DNA of 64,000 nt from Silene latifolia (Eukaryota; Streptophyta; Magnoliopsida; Caryophyllales; Caryophyllaceae). A program made the translations under genes and the position numbers. The notes below the pieces were generated by a model that had not been told where the DNA came from, ran no database searches, and saw only the letters and a list, made by a program, of their open reading frames with translations. Below are positions 11,314 to 23,837 of the stretch, one piece after another (within the stretch, counting starts at the first letter, position 1; the number at the start of each line of letters is the position of its first letter). The stretch is taken from NCBI RefSeq assembly GCF_048544455.1, contig NC_133532.1, positions 15,006,948 to 15,070,947 of the forward strand, given 5' to 3'.

Positions 11314-13237
11314 TGTAATACTCCGTATTTTATTTTACTATTTAAGTCGGGTAATTGTTTAGACGATAATTACGTTAAGTTATTTTACTTGACTCGCGTT
11401 GTATCGTAAGATCGAGTTGTTTCGTAAGTTAATTGAGACGGGTTTACATGGAATTCGAGATGTGAGCTAACCCATTTACCCTCGACCCATTGGAGTTTAC
11501 CCAATAACATGTTTAACCCAACACCCAACATCATGTTTTTACCTAATTCTTAACCTAATTTTTACCCTAACACTACACAACCCTCATCTCACCCGCCTCC
11601 CTCTTTTCGACGCACACCAACACACACACACACGATCCTTGCATTTGATTGAAGATTGCTCATCGATTCCAACCTAATTCGATTCCCTGTTTGTAAGTCG
11701 ATTTCATTCCATTGTTTATACTATTTTTAAAGTCGTTTTTTTCGAAAAGTTTGAAAAGAGAGTCCTGTTTATTTGATGTCTAGTTTATGCATATAAAATA
11801 TCATAGTCAAATTCTTTGTGGTTTGTCCTAGGTGATTTATTTATGAACATGTCGCTGAAAAGTCCGCGAATCTGATTTGGTTGTGGAAAATGATTTGAAA
11901 CCTTAATTTTTATGTCGATTCAGTTATGAGGCTTCTTCATACATAATCTTTGTATAGTCTAGATGATAATAGGATTTGGAATTTCTGAAAAATAATGTTT
12001 TAAACTCGTTTTATGAATCAATACTTTTTATGCGACGGTTTCTGTCAGTTTTTGGAAATCAGTCTGGAAACCCTTGATAAGTATGGAATTTGGGAAAAAC
12101 ACGTTAGATATAATTTGTAGCTAAGACTCATGGGGTTCCAATTCAATTGGCCTTGTATCAATTTGATTTTTCTGGAATTAGTTATGTATTTTATTCCGAG
12201 TCTGTCATGTGCTGGAAAATCAGGAAAAATCGTGTTTGTTCTTTAAGTTGATATTCCTATTAAGTTATGATGAGTCTAGGTTATGTGCATGATTATTTGA
12301 TTGAGTAGGTGGTAATTATATATAATTATGTTATGTAGGTGATGGATATATGAAGGTTCATAATTGATTGCTTGTGTGAGCTTGGATTGCGAAAAGGTAG
12401 GGAAATACACTTGACTTATCAGCGTTGTTGTTAAGTTGTGTTGACTTGTTGTGTTTCATATGACCAAACTGTGAACGTTGACTTGTTTCGTGGTTGTTGA
12501 TTTATGTTATGATTTATATACTGGAATGTGGTTGACTGATCTGATCGTGTTGAGTATGTTATCACAACATTTTTGGTAGCTGGCATGATTTCATTCATTG
12601 ATATACATATTGTGTTGCATTGTTTACTGTTGCGCATTCATATGCATTGGAGATGGAGGATGTTGTGGTGATGTGGTGTAGTGATGATGATGTTGTGATA
12701 AGGCCCAGGCGGGTTCTGCAGAACTTGCCCTGGTGTCCTCAGTGCAAGGTGCAGCGGATCGGCTACGGTCGATATATAGTCTAAGGGGATCGGTATGGTG
12801 GGCGTTCGGGTTATGAGATATGAGTTGAGATGGAGGTGGAGGTGACGGAGGAGCATGCATATCATATTTTGTTGTTTCATTGTATTCCCTACTCAACCTC
12901 GTGGTTGACCCTGTGTATTCGTGAACACCTGTAACGATCCAAATATTGGGGAGCAGACTTGACAGTTTTATGAGATAGGATGGGAGCTTGATGGGCGTGA
13001 GACACTGGATCAGAAGACTTAGTAGCTAGATCATCATTTAGAAGACTTTCACTTTTATTTATGTTAGTTCTTGTAATTTGATGTAAATGAGGTTTTGTAA
13101 AAAGTTAAGTTAAAGAAATTATGTAATTTGCCTTGGAGTTTAATTTGTTATTCACTACCTCGGGAAACCGAGATGGTAACAGTCCGGTTTATTAGGAATG
13201 TCTTGTTAGAGGCTCCTTTATAAATCGGGGTGTTACA
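11314..13237 (+). repeat. 3' LTR
   Basis: Same as the 5' LTR with about eight differing sites, e.g. around 12520 and 12725-12755 (a 3-base length difference next to the CTTGCCCTGG string), 12931, 12966 and 13180. Ends TGTTACA followed by the GACAC duplication. Confidence 0.95.
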
Positions 13238-13483
13238 GACACGGTCCGAGATATGAGAATTTTGTGAGTGATAAGACGTCGAAAAGCCGTATTAATTAGT
13301 GGACCAGTCCATTTTCGGCCCAAGTACTGCCTAAGCCCAATCTATGAAAATAATAAATTAGAACCAATACATTATAAGGCTGGTGTGTCAATTTCCGGCC
13401 CATTTACCCTCCACATGTGAAACATACGCTTAATTTTCATTCCAAAACTAATTATCTTCAATGTAAGAATGGTAATTTTGAAA

Positions 13484-13756
13484 CACAAATTATTGTGTGA
13501 GACCATTTTATCTATAAGATTAGCCCAATAACTAAAAGTCCAAATAAATTAGTTAATAAACTTGTAGAAAATTATTTTATTTTGAGAATCTAAAACTTTA
13601 TATTGATAAATTGTATATTTAGATAAGTTAGTTTTCATCATAAAATGTCGGGTCGTTAAAATAAAATTAAAATAGAAATAAATTTAATTATTTTGTTTAA
13701 GCTTCTCTACTCTTGGAACAGACCTATGCTATAGGATGGTCATATAGAAGAGTTGC
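13484..13756. mobile_element. 273-bp insertion in intron 4 of S28 copy 1
   Basis: Flanked by an 11-bp direct repeat TAATTTTGAAA (13473-13483 and 13757-13767) that is single in unit 2 (near 43392). The left end is CACAAATTATTGTGTGAGAC. No matching inverted right end is visible. Class unknown. Confidence 0.75.
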
Positions 13757-14120
13757 TAATTTTGAAATAACGATATAAACTGGAGTTTACGTTGTAAATA
13801 CTTACCCACACGAACTGAAAGTATGCGAAAAATTGTCTATGCCGTCGGGCTCAGTTACGACCTCATCAATTAACTTTCACGATTGGGCTATGTAATCATA
13901 ACACTTCTCGTTTATATCCTACGTAAAGAAAGAAAAATGTGTTAGTACGAAAATCATTCAAATTAAAATGATAAATGTAATAAAATTTTAAGTCAAAAAT
14001 CATGACTTGCCTTGAAATCTCTGCTGACAATGGAGCAGCACTCGTTCTCGGGAGCCAAGTCCTCCGAATCAAATATCGGCGCCGAGGAAGCTAATGCCCC
14101 GTCGACAATGTTAGGATACT

Positions 14121-15826
14121 TGGCACCTAACCGTGACCCCCGGTCCGAAGAGGCGGAAGGAAAAATAGCCCAATCCGGAAACATGGCACCTAACCGTAAC
14201 CAATGGTCCGAAAGGGTAAATAAGGAATGTCAAGTCGTCACATAATGCAAATCGTCACACTTGGATCACAAATACGAGTAACAATGATTGCACAAACGTA
14301 ACGTAAACAATTCATGTGAAGCATGTATAAGTATAAGAGTATAATAAACATCAGGTGCTCTCTGCCGGTGTGAGCACCGGCTGCCGGCCCACCGGCAGAG
14401 GATACATGCTAAGGTGAAACAAGGTCAAAATAGATGAAAGTGTATTCTCTGCCGGGTGGCCGGCTGCCGGCCCACCGTCAGGGAATACCTGCTATAGTCA
14501 ATTAAGTTCAACATTTCACATTGTGAATTCTCTGCCGGTTGACCGGCTGCCGGCCCACCGGCAGGGGATACACCCTATTATAAAAGACACCAAAATTCCA
14601 TGTACTCGCTGCCGGTTGGGTAGGCCGGCTGCCGGCCCACCGGCAGTGACATACACTCTAACATATGAACTTGGCAAAATACAAGGGACTCTCTGCCGGT
14701 TGGTGGACCGGCTGTCGGCCCACCGACAGAGACATACAAAGGCTTAATTTCCAATTTTTCCAACTCAGAAATGTAAGGTCTCGCTGCCGGTTGGGTAGGC
14801 CGGCTGCCGGCCCACCGGCAGGTACATACAGTACACGAAAATCCATCAAACAACCATCTAAATTCTTCCAAATTCAACTATCTTAATTTCAATCATCTTA
14901 TACTTCTCTAATATGATTAATACATGAAAAATTACCATATTTGAGATGTCATTAACATATGGGGTGGATTATAAATCATTAAAGTGAGGCTTAATCGTGA
15001 AATTATGAGGGAATTACACTAACACCATCTCATATTTCACCATATTACAACAAGACATGAATTTACTCCTTAAACATATGAGAATCATCATACAAGTAAT
15101 CTACTCAGCATCAAATCACCACAAGTCATGAAAGACACCAAATTTAACATTCATATGAGTTTAATACTACATAATTCACACAATTTTAACACAAAAGTCG
15201 AGTAACCCATCACCGTTACCTTTTTGCACTTCAATCTTCTATTGAGTCGTCAATGATGTAGCTATCCTCCTCCGGGTTGTTCAAATTCTCCCCTAAACAC
15301 AAAAATCAAGATATTAAGTCAAGAACCCATGTTCTTGTAAGATGAGAATTTCGAAATAGAGGAAAAGATGACAACTTTCTTACTTAGAAAGAAGGGAAAT
15401 GAGAAAAGGAAGAGAATGGCGCGAAAAGGAACAAGATTGGTGAAGAATTGAGTGAGATATGGTGATTTTAGGGTTGAGTGGAGATGGTTCAACAATGGTG
15501 GTGTGTTTGTTGGAAAATTTCAGAAATTAGGAGTGAGGAGGATGAAGTTGTGAGGGTTTAGTTGGGGTTTTGTGTAGAGAAAAGAGAAGGAAAAGGCCCA
15601 TGAGTCATGATAAGCCCAATAACTCAAAATGAGTCGGTTTCTACTAGAATTTTCATCTCAAACCTACTATAATTCAAGACGGAGAATATTATTATTAGAA
15701 TTTACACTATTATTATCGTTATACGACTATGACAATATTTTATAAAAATAAGTTTTAAATAATAATTATTTAATAAAAATTACTTAAAAATTTATTTAAA
15801 ATATAACGAAAAGCGCGGGTGTTACA
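14121..15826 (-). mobile_element. Probable solo LTR replacing the E2/E3 junction of S28 copy 1
   Basis: On the minus strand it starts TGTAACACCCGCGCTTTTCG, a common LTR start, and ends GGTTAGGTGCCA, giving TG...CA ends over 1706 bp. It joins E3 at GGATACTT and E2 at AGTCGGATTT. Compared with unit 2 it replaces 175 bp (43762-43936), and there is no target duplication, so insertion was accompanied by deletion or recombination. No internal gene is seen. It contains a two-copy repeat of TGGCACCTAACCGT (14121 and 14186) and the hairpin array at 14362-14821. Confidence 0.6.
14362..14821. repeat. Six-copy CCGG-rich hairpin tandem array
   Basis: Six units start at 14362, 14449, 14532, 14609, 14693 and 14784, spaced 77-91 bp. 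Each has CTGCCGG, a short spacer, CCGGCTGCCGG, CCCA and CCGGCAG. The core CTGCCGG-CCCA-CCGGCAG forms a 7-bp stem with a 4-base loop. Unit 5 has CTGTCGG-CCCA-CCGACAG, a paired change that keeps the stem. The spacers between units are unrelated AT-rich sequence. Read-through frames here are by-products of the repeat. Confidence 0.9.
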
Positions 15827-16061
15827 AGTCGGATTTTAAGTCTCGAATGGCATTACCAGCGTCTGCTAATGCCTGATGAGACGTAAGACAACCTCTTACA
15901 TATGGATCCATCATCGCTGCGTCGATGGATCCAAGGGGCACCGACTGGCCGTAGAAACGGTGCTACAACACTCAAAAATTGATTAAGCATAAACCCGATT
16001 TTAATGAACGATTAGATTGATAACAAATATAAGTTTTTAATCACAATTTAAAATGTTCTAA

Positions 16062-17744
16062 TTTTAAGATTCTAATGTTTATTGTATATTGATTGATAAA
16101 AAGAGGAGCTACATGTCGATGTATATATTTTATAAGATTGTTTAGCAAGCTAAATATACAAAATATAGGAGTAAAAAGAGGAAGAAATAACTAACTAGAA
16201 TATACACAGCCTAAATATAAACAATGCATGCTTATGATACTCCTTGATTTGAGGAGTCGGTTGACTGATGATATTTGATATCTTTAACACTAATCTACAT
16301 AGTATAAAACCCAAGTTGTTTCTTAGCTTTTGATTGGCTGGTGAGTTTCTACATGTGGGCCCTGCCATGTCTCCTATACCATTTAATTACCTTCTCCCCT
16401 CAAGCCAATTCCTCTTATTTATATCTTTTATTTCTATTTTAATTGCTTACTAGTTGAGATCCCGTGCTAAAGCACGGTATTTGTGAGAGTTGGATATATA
16501 GAGGCTAGAGCTCGTAAAAATTTAAAATATTTACATAAATAAGTACTTATAATAAATGTTGTAATGTACTAATTATATTGTTAGTAGTATTATATAAAAA
16601 AGGGTTATTATTCAAAGGATTTTTAAATTAAGTTATTTTTGTGTGAACCTATTTTTATTATGAAAAGTAATGATAGCTGCGATTATGGAACAACATAATC
16701 TAATATAGAGTCACTATTTTGTTATTGCATTGATCAGAAAAATTTATAGATGACTTAATCTTTTTGTTTTAGTTATAGGAGGATTATAGGGAGATAAGAG
16801 GATTGAGTTAGGTACGAAATGTAAAGTTATAGGAGGATTATAGGGGGATAAGAGGATTGAGTTAGGTACGAAATGTATCTAAAGCGCATATTGACCTTAT
16901 AACGGAACATATATAAACAGTATACGACACATCTAGAAGGATGATTTACAAACAATTAAAAATACTATTTACCCCAATACTCTTTTTTCTTTTATTTTTA
17001 ATAGGAAAAATTAAAAGTATTGAATCTTACTCCATATACTTTATTAAGAACTACCCATATTAATAAGGATGAGATAACTTAAAAAAAAAAAAAGACAGTT
17101 TATTTAAAAAAAATGCAAATAAAATTGAAACCATGCAAATTTATTTATTTAGTATGGGTGCATCTTGTATGTCAATGATTAAAAGATTAATATATTTCAG
17201 TCAATATATTTCGTAGTATATAAGTATATAATCTTGTAGGAAGATTTGGTAGTGTATAATATCAGCCCCACTTTCTTTTGTACTATATCAATTGCGTTGA
17301 ATTCGGAAAGAATAATTTAATTTGACTTTATAATTTATTGAGATATTTTATTATATGGCAAATTTGTTAGTAAATCAATCATCAATTATTATAATTTTAG
17401 CGTGGGCCCACCACTATTGTCAATTATTTGGGCGGGAAAATATTGAGTAGTTCTTATTCTTTTAGTTTAGTGGGGATGTTAAAACATAAGTTAAAATGTC
17501 ATTGTGACATAAATGTTGTAATTTACAATTTTACATACATTCAACGGGTGTAACATGTCAGATAGCTTTAATATAATTCTAACAAAATACGATTGTATAT
17601 TATCTGAAATTCAAATCTCCAAATATGGACTATTTATATTGTCACGGTATTGAACGCTTAATCACGCTCAATTATATGTTCATGTATCTAATGATAGCGC
17701 CTGCTATTACGACCCGTGCATTTTTTGTACGAGAATAAAACTAG
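16062..17744 (+). mobile_element. Helitron-type insertion in intron 1 of S28 copy 1
   Basis: Absent from unit 2, where the site reads TCTAATTAACG near 44172. The right end has a hairpin-like CCCGTGCATTTTTTGTACGAG followed by AATAAAACTAG and T, the CTAG|T Helitron 3' terminus. The 5' end lacks a clear TC. A second Helitron 3' terminus in the opposite orientation lies at 16450 (CTAG, then CCGTGCTAAAGCACGG), so two elements are probably nested. No Rep/helicase coding is seen. Confidence 0.7.
16771..16878. repeat. 54-bp tandem duplication
   Basis: Two adjacent copies beginning AGTTATAGGAGGATTATAGG differ at one base. Located in the Helitron-type insertion. Confidence 0.9.
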
Positions 17745-18196
17745 TTAACGTAATTGATTAGTATGACCTCTGATCTTGAAGAAATAACGGAGTCTTTTTC
17801 CTAACCAACCATTCTAACAAACTTATTTTACCAAACTAGCCATTTTCTAAAACTATATTTCCTATAGTAAGTTACTAACCATGTTGTCAAGTAAATGTAT
17901 TTCCCTTTTTCCTACCCCTACAAGTCCCACACTTAGCAACCTCTCTTATGATACTCTCATGAGTCATAAGACTCATAAATAAATCGCTGCCCACTGGTAT
18001 AGAGTACAAGATACTAGCCAGTAACCGTTTTATCGATCGATAACTTGCAGTCGACAACCAATATAGTTAGAAGACGCTATGTTCGACAACTTTTGTTGTT
18101 AGAAAATTTATCGACTTCAGTTAGGGGGAGAGGTTAAAACTTCCGCAATCAAAAATCCCGAAAGAGGGATGCAGGTTCGACAATTATAATTCTAAT

Positions 18197-18944
18197 CAGG
18201 GGCGGACCCGGGGATGCACACAGCGCCCCACGTGCCCAACCTCAGGTTTGAATTTTTTTATGAAAAATGCAGTTAAAATAGTATGTATATAAATTGTGTG
18301 CCATAAGGACATGGAAATTGGATGTTGTCTAGTGGATAAAACCAAGATCTTTTTTGCAAGGTGACGGGGTTTGAACCTCATAAGATCCCTTTTTAGTCAT
18401 TCTTTTTTTTTTCCCCTTTTCACCCCTTTTTTCCCTTTTAGCCCATTCCCAATTTTTGTTTATCGTTAATTTCAGGTTTTCTCCAATTAATTCCATCATC
18501 AATATTTTTTTTTCTTATGGATGCTAACTACTCTGTACTTGTTAGTTTAACTAAAGTCCGCAACTATAAACTATAATTTTGAAATAATTATAGAATACTA
18601 ATTTCATATTATATTAACCAATTACAAATAATTTATTTGTGTATGTTTCATTTAAAATTGATGAAAACAGCAAAAGGTTTGGTCCCTTTTTAAATCCGCA
18701 AAATGTATACTTCTTCAGTATATGATGACATGAAAGATTACTTTTTTCCCTTTAAAAATAATTCAAAATTTTAACTTATTTCAGAGATTAACTGAATTCG
18801 AGTCAATCTATATTCTATATGCATGGTCTTTGAATATTACATTTTACGGGTATAAATCAAATTTTTATTATGTATATTCTAGCGCGGTCAAATAAACATC
18901 GTTGAAAAGTGCACCCCAGTAAATCGCTCCTAGGTCCGCCACTG
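18197..18944. mobile_element. hAT non-autonomous element in intron 1 of S28 copy 1
   Basis: Left end CAGGGGCGGACCCGG and right end TAGGTCCGCCACTG form hAT-like inverted ends. Flanks are ATTCTAAT and ATTCTAAA, a decayed 8-bp duplication. It is shared with unit 2 (45908-46877) and so is older than the duplication. It contains TCTAGTGGATAAAACC followed by GGGGTTTGAACCTC, resembling the A and B boxes of tRNA-type Pol III promoters. Confidence 0.75.
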
Positions 18945-19725
18945 ATTCTAAATTTCTAGTGGATCTGTTAACAAAGTTGACACATAACGTAATATCATAA
19001 AATTGCCTAATATGTTCCTTCATTGACGATATTTACGTTCTAATATTAATCGAAAAAACTCAAAAATTAGAAATGTACTACTTACTCTGTAACTTTTTTT
19101 TTTAAGAGAAACACGCCAGAAGGCATTAGTAAAAATTTCTTTTTGTGTTCCTCAAAAAAAAATTAAAAAAAAAACTTTTTGTGATTATGTGGGTCGTTCT
19201 TGAGGCAGATCTTCCTTTCTTGGGCTCATAATACAACATTTCAGACCCACAAGTTTTAGAAATTAAATTGGATGGATGGATCCCTATTGAACATTTTCTA
19301 GTGCATGTTTTTTTCCTCTTTCAAAAGTAGTACAAGAACATTAAATTTGAATTTGTTTTCTATAAATAAATTCCAAACCTTAAGAAAATACATACCTCGA
19401 TGTAAACAACTAAGGCTTGAAATTTGGAAGCCGCCATAGACATTATACCACCACCTTCTGCTACCCAATGCTCGACATTAGCCTCGCCCCCTAAGTAAAC
19501 TAGAATGAGCATCCCGTCTTCATCAGGATGCCCGTCTCTATAGGTATGGTCAATGTAAATCCGTTGGGTGAAAGTGGCGTTGTTTGATTCAACCCCGAAA
19601 AAGAAATGGACGATGGGCTGTTGGAAAGGATATACCTTGACATTATTCGACTCATCGGAAACTCCATAACATACAAACATTACCAAAATTGTTAATAGTA
19701 TACTAAGCTGACGTGAGATTTCCAT

Positions 19726-20234
19726 GAAATTAAGATAAGGGGATGAAATGTTAAGAGATTATTGAAATATCTAATATTGTGAGGAAGTCAGGAAGGTAAG
19801 AGTGTGGTGGGCGAGTTTCAATTGAATTATAGTTGGTTTTTACGAAGGTAATTTTATTGACTGAATTATAGTTGGTTTTACGAAAAGGTATTTTTTTTGT
19901 TTTTATTGTGAGGAAGGTAAAAGTGAATGTGTATCAGTGTATGAGATGATGGTAACGTTTGCGTCAGTTTTTTTTTTTATTATTGAATTAAGGAGAAAAG
20001 GGGGGAAAAAGGCCTGAGTATTTGTGTCAATTGATAAGGCCGTCTCATTTGATATCGGCGTCACATTTCATCGGCCCATGCTCATCTCGTTAACATTTGC
20101 AAATTAGAAGCTGAACATTGAATTTTGAAAGGGACTAAGGTGATGATAATGGGCTGATTGTAGCCAAATTTGGGCCTGTGACAATTATTTTTCCTTTTTC
20201 TAAAAGAGTAAAAAGTACATTTACAAGATTCTTA
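19726..20234. other. 5' flank of S28 copy 1
   Basis: Shared with unit 2 (48280-49080) apart from small gaps. No gene. It holds two copies of TTGAATTATAGTTGGTTTTT-like sequence and T runs. It probably includes the old promoter of the S28 gene, but no convincing TATA box stands out. Confidence 0.4.
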
Positions 20235-20324
20235 TAATAAAGCATACTAATTTGGTCAAAGCATTTGCCCATATTGAAGTGTCACAAGCCATCAAGTAAC
20301 CGTTTAATTTGCTATATATTTCTA

Positions 20325-20328
20325 CTAG
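20325..20328 (-). mobile_element. Helitron 3' terminus, minus orientation
   Basis: CTAG followed on the plus strand by a weak inverted pair GTGCA/TGCATGGG; on the minus strand the order is hairpin, short AT spacer, CTAG, T. The 5' end was not located. Confidence 0.5.
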
Positions 20329-21375
20329 TTTTAGTTCGTGCACAAAAATGCATGGGTTTATTTTTAGATAATCACATATAAAATATATTCGCTAATACGA
20401 TAGTTAAACGTAATATTCTGAAATAATAATTGAATGAAACGATGTATAACTATACGATTTTAACCCGTGTGCAGATATAATTTTTAAAGGATGTTGATTT
20501 TCGCAGTGCAAATTTTAATCATCGTAGTACACGGTTGACAATTATACCCCTTTCGTTTCCCCCGCCATTTTCTCTCTCTAATCTCTCTCTAACATATTCT
20601 CTCTAATCTCTCTAATTAAACACACCCATTTTTTCCTTGATAAATCATGTACTACGTTCATAAATTATGTAATTCATAAAAAAATTAATTTTACAAACAT
20701 ATGTATTGCAATTATAAACGTACTACGTACTAGTGTACTACCTTGAAAGAAGAATTAACCCATCTTATCTTAATAAAAACAAGAACATTTAAAGGATTTT
20801 TGTGCAGCCACGTTATCATAACAAGGTTTTTTAAATTTTTTTTAAATTCCGGAAATACGGGTCCCACGGAGAAAACTACGTAATTAATTAAAAAATAACG
20901 TATGTTCTGATTTTATTTGCGAAATTGTTCAGAACGTACTGATTTAGTTATTCGAATACAACAACTAATGTAGTCTACCATGAAATTTTCCAACATTTGG
21001 AATGATATTAGACTATTTTCGTTAATTCTACAATTATGTTTCTTTAATTTGATTGTAAACCCTTTTCAAATTTGATAACTATTTCCATTTTATAGCGATA
21101 TTTATATTGTTTGCTTTTTATTATTTTCCATATATTGTATTTATTATATATTATATATTATATACTATATACTATATACTATGTTTCATGTTACAACACC
21201 GAATTTGTGGGTTTATATCACATATTTAAAACATGTGCAAGTTTCAATCCCTTGCAAATTTAGCACGCGCTTTATTCTATTATCAATATATAAAAAAAAT
21301 ACAAAATAAAATATCCATGTATATTACTTAACAATTTTTAAATATTTACCGTGATTTCAGTGATTATAAGTTCAT

Positions 21376-21407
21376 ACCCGTGCAATTTTGTACGGGTTGA
21401 AAACTAG
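21376..21407 (+). mobile_element. Helitron 3' terminus, plus orientation
   Basis: ACCCGTGCAATTTTGTACGGGT hairpin, then TGAAAACTAG|T, the classic Helitron end. The 5' end was not located. Confidence 0.7.
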
Positions 21408-22252
21408 TTACTACTTACTACATTAAAAGAAAAAAGAAAGAAAATCTAGTTAAACGAACTACTCCGTACTACACTGCTCATAGTGCTCAACTTGCTCTTC
21501 CTCCCGCAAATGCCTGAGTAAAAATTGATTTGAGTGGACCGTCGTGGACGTAATAGTTTGAATTCTAAATTGAATGTAAATGTTACGCTGTCCCTCGGAA
21601 AGTAGGTTTTCAAGCAAATGACGGTAATACCATGCGAATTGAATAGGGACGGTGATTCCCCAATTAATTTGAACATAAATCCTAGTTAAAAATTATACAA
21701 AACTATAATAAAGAGTCAATTTAATTATTAATAATGGATTACTAAATTAAATACTTGATCTATACTCGAATAATCATTCATAATTGAAGAATTTATGTTC
21801 AAATTTACGGATAAACAATAGAGAGAAGGTAGAAAGCATTAGGTTTGATTTTTTTGGTAAGGGTAAATAAATGGAAAGCTTAGTGTAAAAGTACTATAAC
21901 GAGTAAAATATGTACTACGAAAATAAATTGCGTTTTTAAATATCTAATGAGCTGACTGAATTCATTAGTATTGAAAAGTAAATTCCACTTAAATATATTT
22001 AAGTCACTAATACAAATATACGTAAAATATATACTACAAAATAAATTACGTACAAATATACATATTAGGTAACTTGAAACTTTAAATTTTGCAAGCAATG
22101 TACGATTTTAAAGTGTGTCACCCTATATAGACTATACATTTATACACATCCATATTTCATATTAGATAATTGTAAATTTTATGAACACTGATTTATATTG
22201 ATGACTGATGATTATTGTTTTTCTTTTTCACCAAAATTATCACTATCTTATA

Positions 22253-22343
22253 CTCCCTCTGGCTTTTAATTTTCTTCCCGATTCTCTAATATATGTGAGG
22301 CGTATTATAATGAAATGGGAAGAAAATAGCAAGCCGGAGGGAG
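22253..22343. mobile_element. Stowaway MITE
   Basis: 91 bp with inverted ends CTCCCTCTGGCTTTTAATTTTC and GCAAGCCGGAGGGAG, flanked by TA on both sides: Tc1/mariner-type. Confidence 0.92.
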
Positions 22344-22613
22344 TATCTGTTCATTAATTTTGCCAATCAACAGATGTAATTTTTTTTATGGACGACGAAA
22401 TTAGTAGCAAATGTTTAATTGTCAACAAATTAGGATTTTATAATTTATTATATTAGAAATATTTATTTATACAAACATATGTGTAAATTATGTACGGTTT
22501 TTAATGTGTGGTTTTTAATGTATGGTTATAAAAATGCAAGACAAATGTATATTGTATGATTTTGTATAGTTTCTATTAAACTTGGAATCACTTCAATTAT
22601 GAGAGATAGTTAA

Positions 22614-23078
22614 AGCCTCGTTTGGTTCATACAGGAATAGAACTCCCTTGTTAATTTGCAATTCAGTGGAATCCAACTCCAATATTCAATTCCCATGAAA
22701 TGAAAAAAACATGTTTGGTTGCCTTTGGGGAGTTTCTTTTTCCCGTGAATTAATTTCCCGTGTAGTGTTTGGTTGAATCGTATCAATTCACGTGATTTTA
22801 ATTTCTAATTACCAATATACCCTTCTGAAATATTACTAACACCTAATTTGTAGGGGCAAATGTGTAATTTTGAAAGAAATAAGATGGTAGGGGGGGGGGT
22901 TGTTTAATTACCTAGGGAGGGGTTGGTAATCAAACTCCTACATCATGTAAGAGTTAAAAACTCCCTTAGAATTGTAAACTCCCCCATTTTACAATATGAG
23001 GGGTAACCAAACAATTTACCAACTCAATTCATGAGAGTTTAGAATTCCCATAAATTGAGAGGGTAACTAAACAAGAAC
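22614..23078. mobile_element. Tourist-like MITE
   Basis: 465 bp between TAA duplications. The ends AGCCTCGTTTGGTTC and AACTAAACAAGAAC are imperfect inverted repeats of the PIF/Harbinger type. Contains a G run near 22892. Confidence 0.75.
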
Positions 23079-23214
23079 TAAATACTTGAAGAACATGGGT
23101 GGGGTCCCTATAAAGAGAAAAAAGAAATTAATTTTTTACTTCTTTAAATCAAGAGCCAATCAAAACACTCTAAATGTTATGGATTTTATAAAAAGGGGAT
23201 TGTAAGTCCACTAA

Positions 23215-23426
23215 TGGTGTGTTTGGGAACAAAGATTGTATTCTCAAATTCGGATTTGGACCAATTTGTATGTTTGGCAAACCTATTGGATTTGGATTTC
23301 CAAATCCCTACCAAATTCAATGGGCTAAGGCTAAAATAAACTCATTTGAAATCCACTCTCTAACCCCCCTCATTTCAAATTTAAAATGAGGCATTTCAAA
23401 TTAAATTTTTATTGCCAAACACTCTC
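23215..23426. mobile_element. Tourist-like MITE
   Basis: 212 bp between TAA duplications; left end TGGTGTGTTTGGGAAC, right end ATTGCCAAACACTCTC. Its middle resembles the first 19 bases of the window. Confidence 0.75.
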
Positions 23427-23837
23427 TAAGGGAATTCTAATAAGGATTTCAGACAACGAGTGTTTAGTGCTTGAAATTGAAGACAAATTTCATGAATTGA
23501 ATTAGAAATAGGCACACTTATTCCGTAATAAACAGAACATAACAAACTAACAAAGATACCGAAGATGTCTTAAACTCGTGGTTAAGACGAAGGTATTGTG
23601 AATAATAGGTCCCAGATTCGAATTACTCTTTCCCTCTATTTTACAAAATTCTTATGTAAGACCGTCCCACTTGCTCACCTAATAAGTTGTATTCTTCGAA
23701 AGTACAACTTGGATCTTCGTTTGGACCAAATCAGCTATAGTTGGATACTTGAGACGTGGTCACTTCTGTTCTGGACGAGTTAATAATGGCATAATATAAT
23801 GGGCTTAATAAAGTTCAAAATTTCGGAAACATGTTAA

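Larger units (their letters stand above)
5395..13237 (+). mobile_element. Young non-autonomous LTR retrotransposon (Ty3-type signals) inserted in S28 copy 1
   Basis: A complete element of 7843 bp: two LTRs of 1922 and 1924 bp, primer-binding site, polypurine tract and a perfect 5-bp target duplication GACAC (5390-5394 and 13238-13242). The paralogous site in unit 2 (GACACAGTCCGAG near 43140) is empty. The LTRs differ at only about eight small sites, so the insertion is recent. The internal 4.0 kb has no recognisable gag, protease, reverse transcriptase, RNase H or integrase. It holds one ORF at 10063-10587. The polypurine context (TTCGGGACGAAGTTC, then TTTTAAGGGTGGAAGAC) is of the type seen in plant Ty3/chromovirus elements, so a gag-pol-bearing relative probably mobilises it (inference). 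7600-10060 has no coding signal. Confidence 0.93.
4175..19725 (-). pseudogene. S28 serine carboxypeptidase (prolyl/Pro-X carboxypeptidase-like), copy 1, broken
   Basis: S28 enzymes are secreted or vacuolar serine peptidases that remove residues after proline. Exons read on the minus strand: E1 19396-19725 (signal peptide, QQPIVHF, FTQRIYID, LVYLGGEANVEHW), E2 remnant 15827-15962 (HRFYGQSVPLGS), E3 remnant 14011-14122, E4 13806-13918, E5 5033-5292, E6 4500-4652 (YGVYPHHKWISTYYGGH), E7 4319-4392 (NGLLDPFSGA, with the catalytic Asp), E8 about 4175-4224 (ILEDISKTVVAITTK). The catalytic Ser segment (GGSY, lost with the E2 3' part) is gone, and exon 9 with the catalytic His is replaced by Harbinger sequence. 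Further damage: TGA in E4 (QS-stop-KL), TAA in E5 after LVQVYN, a 1-base loss in E5, a 6-base loss in E7 and a lost E8 donor. The Asp of the QQPIDHF motif is Val here. Confidence 0.92.

Noticed and set aside
14362..14821. CRISPR-like regularly spaced repeats
   Set aside because: Repeats are imperfect hairpins within a plant LTR, with no cas genes and a eukaryotic context.
14523..14886. Overlapping frames on both strands across the hairpin array
   Set aside because: They arise from the repeated CTGCCGG units; the protein repeats simply mirror the DNA repeat.
18316..18385. tRNA gene
   Set aside because: Only A/B-box-like words; no complete cloverleaf, and it lies within a hAT element.
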